A stretch of 40,222 nt of DNA from positions 1 to 40,222 of the forward strand of contig JAGXIP010000144.1 of NCBI GenBank assembly GCA_024635585.1, given 5' to 3'. Origin of the DNA: Saccharicrinis sp. GTDB lineage: Bacteria > Bacteroidota > Bacteroidia > Bacteroidales > Marinilabiliaceae. The notes beneath the pieces are model-generated. The model had not been told where the DNA came from. It made no database searches and worked only from the letters and a program-made list of their open reading frames with translations. The position numbers and the translations under genes are program-made. Below, piece after piece: positions 23,131-31,947 of the stretch. Numbering within the stretch: the first letter of the stretch is position 1; every line of letters begins with the position of its first letter.

Positions 23131-24099
23131 ATGCGATCGTTCCTAACAAATACACTTTTATTTATGTCTATCTTTATAGGGATAGTAGTATTGATAGAAA
23201 CAGTTTCTTCAGCCATAATTAGAGAGAAGGCTGATTTTAAACTCTCGTCAAATCCTAAATATATTGTAGTAGGGCATTCTCATCCCGAATGTGCCTTTAA
23301 CGATTCTCTCATATCCAATTTTAAAAATATTGCAGAATCAGCGGAAGCTTACTTTTACACCTACTTTAAAACAAAAGAAATAATCAAACACAACCCCTCC
23401 ATTAAAGTCGTTTTTATTGAATTTACAATTAATCAAATAAATGAAAGTGCTAACAGCTGGATATGGGACAATGAATATATTAGCTATAGGTACGCACAAT
23501 ATTCATCTTTTATGGGGCAGAAGGATGAAATATTGCTGTTTAAGAAAAATACTAACGGATACCCTAGCCTATTTTCTCTTTCGATGAAAAAGAATTTGGG
23601 TAGGGTTTTGAAAAGCAACTATAATTTTTCAGAAGATATAGGGGGATATCAATATTTAGCTTTAAGCAAAACTGATTCCTTAATTAAAAGTGCATCAAAA
23701 ACTGATACTAAACAATTAAATAAAGAATTGAGCATCTCGGAACATAACCTCTATTACCTCTCTAAATTAATTGAATATTGCAGAAGTAAGGAAAAAAAAG
23801 TATTATTAGTGCGCAGTCCCATGCACCAACAATACGAAGGCTTTGCGAATGAAGCCCTATTTCTGAAAATATTAAATAAAAAATATGCAAAAATTGATTT
23901 TTTAGATTTCTCAGAATTCCCACTCTCTAATGAATCGTACTTTGATTTAGACCACTTAAACTATAAGGGTGCAAAAGTGTTTTCAACCTTTTTTGCAGAG
24001 CTATTGGATAACGGCCTGATGGATAAAGATAATAAACAGGTGTTTATAGATATTGAAATGAAGGCATTTGGACAAGATGCAGATAGTGATAAACAATAA
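23131..24099 (+). CDS. Membrane-anchored SGNH-like protein, probable MBOAT partner
   Basis: A 322-residue protein with one N-terminal membrane segment (about 5-28, LLFMSIFIGIVVLIETVSSAI) and the rest outside the cytoplasm. SGNH-like marks: VVGHSHPECAFNDS with Ser50 as nucleophile candidate and FDLDHLNYKGA with D272-xx-H275. The GHSH block replaces the usual GDS, and I could not place the Gly and Asn of the full family clearly. Such proteins are typical partners that transfer the acyl group from MBOAT to a polysaccharide (AlgJ/AlgX-like by analogy). It lies 2 bases after the MBOAT gene. Middle region (about 100-200) is not recognised. Confidence 0.7.
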   Translation: MRSFLTNTLLFMSIFIGIVVLIETVSSAIIREKADFKLSSNPKYIVVGHSHPECAFNDSLISNFKNIAESAEAYFYTYFKTKEIIKHNPSIKVVFIEFTINQINESANSWIWDNEYISYRYAQYSSFMGQKDEILLFKKNTNGYPSLFSLSMKKNLGRVLKSNYNFSEDIGGYQYLALSKTDSLIKSASKTDTKQLNKELSISEHNLYYLSKLIEYCRSKEKKVLLVRSPMHQQYEGFANEALFLKILNKKYAKIDFLDFSEFPLSNESYFDLDHLNYKGAKVFSTFFAELLDNGLMDKDNKQVFIDIEMKAFGQDADSDKQ

Positions 24100-24264
24100 C
24101 TTTACTGGTTATAAAACATAACTATTACCTTCTTGTAAATTTCAAAAAACAAGTAAAGTATCTTTCTAACAAAATTAATCAAAAAACTTCTGCCCAAGGT
24201 TAACATACCTTTTCCCTAATATTTTTTTACATTTATCCCTTATTTATCTAACGCTATAAATTAC

Positions 24265-25737
24265 ATGTTAAAACCCCCAAAAATACTTTTATACTACCTT
24301 ATTATTTTGGTGTTGTTTGGGACGCTTAGTTATTTCATACCTGCCGAAGGCTTAAAATTAGGATCTTCGGGATACCGATTGCGTTGGCTATCGCTGGATA
24401 GAATATGGCAAAAAACGGAATCACCCAAAACTGGTATCGCTATCGATTCCACAAAATTGGTGTTAGATGTAGTTGAAGATACAACCAAAGCTACTGCCTA
24501 CAGCATTGATTCATTAACTACGGATACTTTAATAACAGAAGATTTTACATTCTCTGATTCTATTGCAGATAATAATCAAGCCAGCAATTTACGATTAATC
24601 TATCCTTCCTCCTTCAAAGAAATGCTTCAAGCATTTTATCGTAAAATTGAAACTGCCAGTGATTCCGGAAAGGTCATTCGCATATTGCACATGGGCGATT
24701 CGCAAATTGAGGGCGACCGTATTTCTCGTTACCTTCGCCAAAGCTTCCAAACCAACTTTAAAGGTTCAGGTCCCGGATTGGTGCCTTTGTATGATCCTTT
24801 GAAACAATTCCCTTCGGTTTGGATACGCAACAAAGGAGCTTGGAGTGAGCATGTGGTTTATAATTATCCACGACTGATAAAAGGCAATCAATACGGAATT
24901 ATGGGCAAGGTATCTCTTATCGATTCCATAGGGGGATCATCGGTTATCATTACGCGTTCATCGATGGCACAGCCCGGTGCATCCAATTACTATAAGTCCA
25001 GGCTATTTTTAAAAAAGATAGCCCGTCCGCTCACCATTAACGCCTATTGGGATAACCAGCTCATCAGCTCCGACTCATTGCAGATAGACGAAAATATTAC
25101 CGAAATTAACTGGACTTTTCAAAAGGCACCTCAAAAATTTTCGCTCACCTTTGAGTCTGATATCAGCCCTTTGTTTTTAGGAATGAGTCTGGACAGCCTG
25201 AGCGGTGTGGCGGTAGATAATATTGCAATGCGCGGACAATCGTCGCCACGGCTCGACAAAACAGATAAGCAGCTATACAAACAAATGGCCGCCTATATGA
25301 ACATTGGCATGGTGATATTACAATATGGAACCAATATGGTGCCCACTGTAACTGATAACTATGCTTTTTACCGACAAGATTTTTACCAACAGTTACTAAT
25401 TTTAAAACAAACCATGCCGGGAGTGCCCGTAGTGGTTGTGGGCGTGGGTGATGTGGGCAAACTTACCGATGGCAAAGCGGAAGCTTACACACATATCTAT
25501 AAAATTAAGGAGGCTCAAAAAGCGGCCGCGTTTAAGGCTGGATTTGCTTTTTTCGACCTTTTTGAAGCTATGGGTGGACAGGGCTCCATGATTAAATGGG
25601 CAAACGGCGACCCTAAGCTGGCCATGAGCGACTACACGCATTTTAACAAGCCGGGTGGCAAAAAAGTAGCCGATTGGTTGTATGCGTCTATTATGAGTGA
25701 GTATGATAGAAAAGTAATATCGAAAGCCAAGGATTAA
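24265..25737 (+). CDS. SGNH/GDSL hydrolase-family protein
   Basis: A 490-residue protein with an N-terminal membrane segment (about 8-25, YLIILVLFGTLSYFIP), a Thr/Ser/Asp-rich linker (about 55-110) and a large SGNH domain. The four blocks are seen: MGDSQIEGDR (Ser146), a Gly in AMRGQSS, Asn in QYGTN, and DYTHFNKPGG (D456, H459). An insertion between blocks I and II forms a beta-rich carbohydrate-binding-like domain (about 195-320). It probably completes O-acylation or de-acylation of an extracellular glycan with the MBOATs on either side. TATCTTTC at 24159-24166 is a weak promoter candidate. Confidence 0.85.
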   Translation: MLKPPKILLYYLIILVLFGTLSYFIPAEGLKLGSSGYRLRWLSLDRIWQKTESPKTGIAIDSTKLVLDVVEDTTKATAYSIDSLTTDTLITEDFTFSDSIADNNQASNLRLIYPSSFKEMLQAFYRKIETASDSGKVIRILHMGDSQIEGDRISRYLRQSFQTNFKGSGPGLVPLYDPLKQFPSVWIRNKGAWSEHVVYNYPRLIKGNQYGIMGKVSLIDSIGGSSVIITRSSMAQPGASNYYKSRLFLKKIARPLTINAYWDNQLISSDSLQIDENITEINWTFQKAPQKFSLTFESDISPLFLGMSLDSLSGVAVDNIAMRGQSSPRLDKTDKQLYKQMAAYMNIGMVILQYGTNMVPTVTDNYAFYRQDFYQQLLILKQTMPGVPVVVVGVGDVGKLTDGKAEAYTHIYKIKEAQKAAAFKAGFAFFDLFEAMGGQGSMIKWANGDPKLAMSDYTHFNKPGGKKVADWLYASIMSEYDRKVISKAKD

Positions 25738-25832
25738 ATGGCTATGCGCATTAAATTAATAATTTTTTAAGTTTTGGCACAAGCTGTTATAAAACTATTA
25801 TTTTTATCCTCAAATCCATTAAACCACTCACA

Positions 25833-27341
25833 TTGGAAATTGCACTAAGCATATTAAAATATAACCCCAATGCCAGTTTTGTTTTCACACATTACCTGTT
25901 CTGGTTGTTTTTTGGCGTGGTGCTGCTGGGTAATGCTTTGCTGTATAAACGTAGCGTGCTCCGCAATGCTTTTTTGTTTGTTGCAAGTATATTTTTTTAC
26001 TACAAAGCCGGAGGATTCTACTTTTTTATATTGCTATTTTCAACCTTAGTCGATTATTCCATTGGCATAGGCATAGGCAAGTCTAACAAGCAAGGGATAC
26101 GTAAATTTTTACTTGTCCTGAGTTTGATTATAAACCTGTGTTTATTGGGCTATTTTAAATACAGTTATTTCATTGCCGACCTCATCCAGCAAATTACTGG
26201 AACCCAAATCACGGTGATTAATTACTTTTCTGTATTCACCAACGCCCTTTTCAACACACGTTTAGATGCAAGCCATATCCTCTTGCCAGTCGGCATTTCT
26301 TTCTTCACCTTCCAAACCATCAGCTATTCAGTAGATGTGTACAGGCGGAGAATTGAACCCGTAAAAAACATTCTGGATTTTGGTTTTTATGTATCTTTCT
26401 TCCCACAGTTGGTGGCAGGACCAATCGTTAGAGCATGGGAATTTATTCCACAGCTACATCAAAAATATGCATTGTCCGAAAAACGATTTTGGCTGGCAGT
26501 GTGGCTCATCATGGGCGGACTGTTCAAAAAAATGGTCATCTCCGATTACCTCTCCGTAAACTTGGTAGACAGGGTTTTTGACGCCCCCATGATGTATAGC
26601 GGAATCGAACTATTGATGGGGGCTTATGCCTACACCATGCAAATTTATTGCGATTTTTCGGGCTATACCGACATTGCCATTGGAGTAGCCTTGATTTTGG
26701 GTTTTAAACTGCCCGATAATTTTAATCTGCCTTACGTAGCCACTTCGGTAAGCGATTTTTGGCGCCGATGGCACATCTCCCTTTCATCCTGGTTACGCGA
26801 CTACCTCTACGTACCTTTAGGCGGCAACAGAAGAGGTATGACTCGCATGGGCATTAACCTAATGATTACCATGCTACTGGGCGGTCTTTGGCATGGTGCC
26901 GGGTGGTTATTTGTGATTTGGGGCGCGTTGCACGGCTTGGCGCTACTGTTTGAGAAAATATCTTTCAAAGCCCTTAAAAAAGCAAAGCTGAGAATCCCCA
27001 AGTTTATTGGCTTCCTCTTCACCTTCCATTTTATCGTAATCACCTGGATAGTTTTCCGGTCGCCCGATGTAGATACACTACAATTGTTTTTTATTCGCTT
27101 GTTTTCGGCATTTTCCATTTACGACATGAGCAAACTTTTCAATTCGTATTCTGGCGTAGTGTTAATTATGTTTGTGGGGTATATGATGCATTGGCTACCT
27201 TCGGAACTGGAAAGGCTTGTTAAATGGAAACTTGTTAAAGCCAACGTAGTCATTAAAATTATAGCTGTAGTTGTTTTTGGCCTCATCATTTATCAGTTTA
27301 GTCAAATGGATATCAAGCCATTTATCTATTTTAGGTTTTAG
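25833..27341 (+). CDS. MBOAT-family O-acyltransferase, second copy
   Basis: A 502-residue AlgI-like membrane protein. Motifs: LLPVGISFFTFQTISYSVDVYRR, FFPQLVAGPIVRAWEF, MQIYCDFSGYTDIAIG, FWRRWHISLSSWLRDYLYVPLGG and LGGLWHGAGWLFVIWG with catalytic His354. It differs enough from the first MBOAT that it is a paralogue rather than a recent duplicate. No ATG lies in the open frame upstream (stop at 25752), so TTG at 25833 is the likely start; this N-terminus (EIALSILKYNP) suits the family. It closes the MBOAT-SGNH-SGNH-MBOAT cluster, 95 bases after the SGNH gene. Confidence 0.9.
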   Translation: MEIALSILKYNPNASFVFTHYLFWLFFGVVLLGNALLYKRSVLRNAFLFVASIFFYYKAGGFYFFILLFSTLVDYSIGIGIGKSNKQGIRKFLLVLSLIINLCLLGYFKYSYFIADLIQQITGTQITVINYFSVFTNALFNTRLDASHILLPVGISFFTFQTISYSVDVYRRRIEPVKNILDFGFYVSFFPQLVAGPIVRAWEFIPQLHQKYALSEKRFWLAVWLIMGGLFKKMVISDYLSVNLVDRVFDAPMMYSGIELLMGAYAYTMQIYCDFSGYTDIAIGVALILGFKLPDNFNLPYVATSVSDFWRRWHISLSSWLRDYLYVPLGGNRRGMTRMGINLMITMLLGGLWHGAGWLFVIWGALHGLALLFEKISFKALKKAKLRIPKFIGFLFTFHFIVITWIVFRSPDVDTLQLFFIRLFSAFSIYDMSKLFNSYSGVVLIMFVGYMMHWLPSELERLVKWKLVKANVVIKIIAVVVFGLIIYQFSQMDIKPFIYFRF

Positions 27342-27470
27342 GTATGCTGCCTTTTAACATCTTATTTTTTTATCCATAGATTATATTTTCAACTAAAGTG
27401 CATAAACTTTCAACACCATTTTTTTGTTTAAATAGCCAAGAAATAAAATTATCCAACTAAAATAACAGCT

Positions 27471-27848
27471 ATGAAAAACAAAATTCTTTTTGTTGTTAGT
27501 TTATTATTCGGCCTGATGTTTATCAATGCCGGACTTAACAAGCTTTTAAACTATATGCCCGTACCTGAAGATTTACCACAGGAGGTAATGGTTATGTTTG
27601 ATGCCATGACGAAAATTACCTGGCTGATGCCGCTCATTGCCGTTTTTGAAATTATTGGGGGCATTTTGATAATAATACCACGGTTGCGAGCTTTGGGTGC
27701 ACTTGTTTTAACTCCAATAATGGTTGGCATTGTTGCTCATCACATAGCACTGGGAGATCTAAATCCGCTTCCATTTGCGATGGCTGCAATTCTTATATGG
27801 ATTATTATTGAAAACAAGGTTAAATATTTACCCCTTATTAAAAAATGA
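27471..27848 (+). CDS. DoxX-like membrane protein
   Basis: A 125-residue membrane protein with four hydrophobic segments and the DoxX pattern: LLFGLMFINAGLNKLLNYMP at the start (FxxaGxxKL), MPLIAVFEIIGGILIIIPRLRALGALVLTPIMVGIVAHHIAL in the middle, and the final IIWIIIENKV segment. DoxX-like proteins are associated with respiratory or redox functions, with no clear reaction for this subgroup. It lies 129 bases after the MBOAT gene and 44 bases before the DUF4256 gene, so it may be in one transcript with the latter. Confidence 0.85.
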   Translation: MKNKILFVVSLLFGLMFINAGLNKLLNYMPVPEDLPQEVMVMFDAMTKITWLMPLIAVFEIIGGILIIIPRLRALGALVLTPIMVGIVAHHIALGDLNPLPFAMAAILIWIIIENKVKYLPLIKK

Positions 27849-27892
27849 CAATCGCCCAATAGCCAATGAAATAAAAGATAGGAGAAACTGTT

Positions 27893-28465
27893 ATGCAAGA
27901 CAGAGGAGAAAAAGAGGCATTGTCGCCGACACAACAAAAAGAGCTTTTGGCTATATTGAAAACCCGTTTCGAAAAAAATATGAACCGCCATAAAGGGTTG
28001 GAATGGGTTAAAGTAGAGGAAAAGTTGGTAGTCGATACAGAAAAACTATGGTCACTCAACCCAATGGTACACACCGGCGGTGAACCTGATGTTATTGGGT
28101 ATGACAAAAGTACCAATGAGTTCATCTTTATTGATTGCTCGATGGAAATTCCCAAAGGCCGCAGAAGCATTTGTTACGACAGCCAAGCTCTGCAATCGAG
28201 GAAAGAAAACAAACCTAAAAATAGTGCAGTGGGCATGGCTACCGAAATGGGCATTGAACTTTTAACGGAAGATCAATATCGTGAGCTCCAAAAACTTGGA
28301 GACTTCGACACAAAAACTTCCAGTTGGATAGAAACACCTGATAATATCAGAAAATTGGGTGGTGCTTTATTTTGTGACCGCCGCTACAACACTGTTTTTA
28401 CGTACCACAATGGAGCAGAATCTTATTATGCTGCTAGGGGTTTCCGAGGCTTACTGAGGGTGTGA
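27893..28465 (+). CDS. DUF4256 domain-containing protein
   Basis: A 190-residue soluble protein matching DUF4256 over its whole length: LSPTQQKELLAILKTRFEKNMNRHKG, a middle TGGEPDVIGYDKSTNEFIFIDCSMEIPKGRRSICYD segment (residues about 61-96), SRKENKPKNSAVGMATEMGIELL, LGGALFCDRRYNTVFTYHNGAESYYAARGFRG. Found in many bacteria with no assigned function. ATG at 27893 gives the standard N-terminus. The neighbouring DoxX and PhnB-like genes are common co-travellers of small stress or accessory proteins but do not reveal its role. Confidence 0.9.
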   Translation: MQDRGEKEALSPTQQKELLAILKTRFEKNMNRHKGLEWVKVEEKLVVDTEKLWSLNPMVHTGGEPDVIGYDKSTNEFIFIDCSMEIPKGRRSICYDSQALQSRKENKPKNSAVGMATEMGIELLTEDQYRELQKLGDFDTKTSSWIETPDNIRKLGGALFCDRRYNTVFTYHNGAESYYAARGFRGLLRV

Positions 28466-28698
28466 AAACGGAAATCAATTATCCTTTGGGGATTAACTGC
28501 TGTGGCAAGATTTTAAAAATATATTATCAAAATACCGGAGCACCTACACAAGTTTTTTTACGAATTAACCATTGGATCCATCCAATAAATTAGAATATGA
28601 ACCTTACATTTCTCTATTTCATTTTAATTACTTAATTAATGTGATAGACTTCTGTACCTGAATTAATAATTATCTAACTCATCTTAAATCTTTACATT

Positions 28699-29121
28699 AT
28701 GAAAGTAAACCCTTATCTAAACTTCGACGGCCAGGCCGAAGAAGCATTCCTTTTTTACAAATCCGTTTTTGGCGGCGAATTCACCGGAAACATGAAAATG
28801 AAGGACGCACCAGGTGGAGACGAACTCCCAATCGCTGAACAAAACCGTGTGATGCACATTTCGCTTCCCATCGGAAAAAGCACTCTACTAATGGGCTCGG
28901 ACACCGCTCCTTCTATGGGAAATATACTCAAAAAAGGGAATAACAATTACATATCACTCCATCCTGAAAGCCGGGAAGAAGCGAACAGACTTTTTAATGG
29001 GCTTTCCGCTGGTGGGGAAATAGAAATGCCAATGGAAGACCAGTTTTGGGGTGATTATTTTGGTAGTTTTATAGACAAGTTTGGCATTTGTTGGATGATT
29101 AACCACAATCCTGAATATTAA
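28699..29121 (+). CDS. PhnB-like VOC family protein
   Basis: A 140-residue protein of the glyoxalase/bleomycin-resistance (VOC) superfamily, PhnB-like subgroup: MKVNPYLNFDGQAEEAFLFYKSVFGGEF at the start, VMHISLPIGKSTLLMGSD in the middle and WGDYFGSFIDKFGICWMINHNP at the end. Despite the database name '3-demethylubiquinone methyltransferase-like', no methyltransferase motif is present. Substrate unknown; cytosolic. It is flanked by gaps of 233 and 218 bases, so it probably has its own promoter. Confidence 0.9.
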   Translation: MKVNPYLNFDGQAEEAFLFYKSVFGGEFTGNMKMKDAPGGDELPIAEQNRVMHISLPIGKSTLLMGSDTAPSMGNILKKGNNNYISLHPESREEANRLFNGLSAGGEIEMPMEDQFWGDYFGSFIDKFGICWMINHNPEY

Positions 29122-29189
29122 AGAATGAAAAAAAGTGCCATTGAAAACACCTTTGTGTGTGTGTTGGTGATACTTCAGAAAAAATTACG

Positions 29190-29246
29190 ATACAGATTGG
29201 GCGGAATTTTGCTTATTTTATCAGTGCAAATTCGCCCAATTTGTAT
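29190..29246. repeat. Long imperfect hairpin
   Basis: ATACAGATTGGGCGGAATTTTGC (29190-29212, described by key bases) is almost complementary to 29226-29246, with two non-pairing or G-U positions and one bulge over about 21 pairs and a 13-base loop. It lies between the PhnB-like and DUF1697 genes and is followed by an AT-rich stretch rather than a clean T-run, so it may be a terminator or a stability hairpin. Confidence 0.6.
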
Positions 29247-29339
29247 TATTTAATATAAAGGTCAGATAAGGTAATTGTTCCTACCCTTAACTTATATTTC
29301 CATACGTATTATAAATTGATAAATTCAAAAACAACCCAT

Positions 29340-29849
29340 ATGGCAACACTCATTGCATTATTACGAGGGATTAATGTTGGCGGCAATACCCTTTTGCCCA
29401 TGGCAGAACTTAGAGAAATTTGTTCTGGTTTAGGATTCCTAAATGTGCGCACCTATATCCAAAGTGGAAATATTATTTTTGAAAGCAATTTAAGGGAGGA
29501 GAAAGCTTTAAAAATATTGGAAAATGCACTTCAAGCCAAGAAAGAAAAACATATCGCTGTTATAATCCGGTCTCCGGATGAACTGGAATCTATTATTTCC
29601 AACAATCCATTTCCCAATGCCAAACCAAATCAAGTAGGTGTTCTATTTCTATCCTCTTTGGTACAAAATGATTTTTTAAAAGAGATTACGATTAAAGGAG
29701 ATGAAGAAGTAACCATTTTGGGACGCGAGGTGTACATCCACTACCCCAACGGAATGGGGCGATCGAAACTAAAATTACCCAAAATGGCAGAACTGGGTAC
29801 TGTTCGAAATATAAATACCGTGACCCGACTTGCGGAGATGAGCCAGTAA
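29340..29849 (+). CDS. DUF1697 family protein
   Basis: A 169-residue protein. The start at 29340 (MATLIALLRGINVGGN) is chosen over an upstream ATG at 29316, as DUF1697 proteins begin with this motif. The rest fits: PMAELREICSGLGFLNVRTYIQSGNIIFES, VIIRSPDELESIISNNPF, VLFLSS, then YIHYPNGMGRSKLKLPKMAELGTVRNINTVTRLAEM at about 134-168. No enzymatic function is known. Cytosolic, probably monocistronic, and the last gene before the polysaccharide utilization locus. Confidence 0.9.
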   Translation: MATLIALLRGINVGGNTLLPMAELREICSGLGFLNVRTYIQSGNIIFESNLREEKALKILENALQAKKEKHIAVIIRSPDELESIISNNPFPNAKPNQVGVLFLSSLVQNDFLKEITIKGDEEVTILGREVYIHYPNGMGRSKLKLPKMAELGTVRNINTVTRLAEMSQ

Positions 29850-29991
29850 ACCAAATTTAAAAGCATTTGAAGCCAATTGTTTTAAGTGCATTTTTATTTT
29901 TAAATTCGCCATTATTTAACGCGTAACAATTCAAATCACTATTATCAGTAACCAATTACACCCATTCTGTTCCGTACTTTAGGTTTCGCTC

Positions 29992-31644
29992 ATGAATAAA
30001 ACTTTGTTTCTTCTCATATATCTCCTTTGTTCTTCTTCGTTATTTGCCAAAAGCGAATTGGATTCTCTTATCGTTTTGCTGGAAAACACTATAAAGGAAG
30101 CACCCATTTACGAACAGAAAAAGATCAATAAAATTGAGAGCATTAAGAATATTTTGGCGAATACGCACATTAGTAAAGAGCAAAAGTTTTTTGTCAATGG
30201 CCAATTAATAGAGGAGTATTTAAAATATAATTTCGACTCTACACTCCATTATGTAAATCTGAATCAAAAATTGGCCGAAGAGTTGGGTAACCCGGAACTG
30301 CAAGTTCAGTCCAATATAAGAATGGCTTCTGTACTTGCTTCTTCGGGCAGATATTTTGAAGCCGTTGAACAACTGGAACGTATTGATAAAAAACATCTAT
30401 CAAACAGATACCTTATTGATTATTACAATGCCTTAATTAAAGTATATAACGATTTAAATTTTTATACGCCTTCCGTGCAAAACAAGCAGAGATACTCCAC
30501 CATCTTAAATGAGTACATCAATTTATTATTGCCACTTTTAGATAAAGAATCGGATCAATATCTGTCCATCCTTGAAAAACAGTACCGTGATCAACGAAAT
30601 TTAACGGAATGCGAAAAGATAAATACACTACGCTTGTCCAGAGCAGAAATGGGAACCAGTGAATATTCCCTAATAACCTTTGAGCGTTCTTTGCTATTCG
30701 AACTAAAAAATGAACCACTTTTAAGAAAAAAGTACCTGATTCTATCGGCTATATCTGATATTAAAGCAGAAGTTAAAGACAATGCTTCATTAACAGAACT
30801 GGCTTTAATACTTAACGAAGAGGGAGATGTTGAAAGGGCACACCATTTCATTATGTTCTCGTTTAAAGATGCCTCCTTTTATAATTCACGCTTACGATTT
30901 ACTGTCATTTCCGAAATTTTACCCGTCATCACAAATGCCTACCAAATTAAAACGGCTCAACAGCAAAAAACGTTAAGCAAACTTCTCGTCATTATAAGTG
31001 TCCTATTGTTTATACTGTTGCTGGCTATATTTTTCATACACCGACAATTGCGCTCTTTAAAAAAAGCACAAGGCGAATTAAAAAAAGTAAACGATCAATT
31101 AAAACTCCTCAATTACAACCTAAAAAACTCTAACAGTCAATTGAATGTAGTTAATGACAAGCTTGCCGAAGCCAACCAATTAAAAGAACATTACATAGGT
31201 AACTTCCTCACCATTTTTTCTAATTACATAGATAAACTGGATGAGATGAACAAAATGGTGAATAAAAAGATAGCAGCCAGGCAGTTTGAAGAATTGTTCC
31301 GATTAACCCAATCAAAAAAATTAATTTATACCGAAATACAAGAATTTTATAAAAGCTTTGATGATACGTTTTTGCATATTTTCCCAAATTTTGTGGAGCA
31401 GTTAAATAATTTACTGACACCCGAAGAGCAAATAGTATTAAAGGATGAAGAAAGGCTAAATACCGAGCTTCGCATATTTGCACTTATCCGATTGGGCATT
31501 AATGATAGTTCTAAAATCGCCAAACTACTTCGCTATTCGGTTAATACCATTTATAATTACCGCGTAAAAATTAAAAATAAGGCTCTTACCGATCGCGATA
31601 ACTTTGAAAACAGCGTCATGCTAATTGGTGTGGCCAAAAAATAA
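29992..31644 (+). CDS. DUF6377 domain-containing regulator
   Basis: A 550-residue membrane protein typical of Bacteroidetes regulators placed beside SusC/SusD pairs. A signal peptide (about 1-19, ending SLFAK) precedes a helical, TPR-like extracytoplasmic region (about 20-325). One membrane segment follows at about 331-351 (LLVIISVLLFILLLAIFFI), then a coiled coil (about 355-400, repeated LKKVNDQLKLLNYNLKNSN pattern), the DUF6377 core (YIGNFLTIFSNYIDKLDEM) and a C-terminal helix-turn-helix-like part (LGINDSSKIAKLLRYSVNTIYNYRVKIKNKA) of LuxR-like type. It probably senses a glycan signal in the periplasm and activates the susC promoter 300 bases downstream (inference). Confidence 0.85.
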   Translation: MNKTLFLLIYLLCSSSLFAKSELDSLIVLLENTIKEAPIYEQKKINKIESIKNILANTHISKEQKFFVNGQLIEEYLKYNFDSTLHYVNLNQKLAEELGNPELQVQSNIRMASVLASSGRYFEAVEQLERIDKKHLSNRYLIDYYNALIKVYNDLNFYTPSVQNKQRYSTILNEYINLLLPLLDKESDQYLSILEKQYRDQRNLTECEKINTLRLSRAEMGTSEYSLITFERSLLFELKNEPLLRKKYLILSAISDIKAEVKDNASLTELALILNEEGDVERAHHFIMFSFKDASFYNSRLRFTVISEILPVITNAYQIKTAQQQKTLSKLLVIISVLLFILLLAIFFIHRQLRSLKKAQGELKKVNDQLKLLNYNLKNSNSQLNVVNDKLAEANQLKEHYIGNFLTIFSNYIDKLDEMNKMVNKKIAARQFEELFRLTQSKKLIYTEIQEFYKSFDDTFLHIFPNFVEQLNNLLTPEEQIVLKDEERLNTELRIFALIRLGINDSSKIAKLLRYSVNTIYNYRVKIKNKALTDRDNFENSVMLIGVAKK

Positions 31645-31947
31645 AATCGAACTGCCTTAAAAAGCAGATTTTTATTTTTGATAGAGTTTCAATTCTATCT
31701 AAAATTAATACGTTTATTTAGGATTTTTAACTTTACATGCACTTAACCCATCCACTTTTTTACAAAATCCCACATCGTTTAACCTTCACAATTTCAGCCA
31801 CATAAACCATCCGTAGGTCTAATTCAATCTACTTTTCCACTACACACCTTAGTTCTTTATTTGTTTTTACCTTCTCTTTACAAATAGTAAAAACACACCT
31901 CGTTTTTACATGAGTAGCAACATACATTAACAAATAAATACTTAATT
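31645..31947. other. 303-base leader region upstream of susC
   Basis: Begins with a terminator-like structure: CTGC/GCAG hairpin at 31650-31668 with bulged A/T extension and a T-run (31669-31679). GATAGA (31680-31685) and TCTATC (31694-31699) form a palindrome with an 8-base loop just after it, a possible operator. TATTTTTG at 31673-31680 fits the -7 consensus but overlaps the T-run. No ORF. The rest is C/T-rich with no named signal. Confidence 0.5.

Noticed and set aside
31673-31680. TATTTTTG as susC promoter
   Set aside because: Fits the -7 consensus but is part of a terminator-like T-run after the DUF6377 gene and has no -33 partner.
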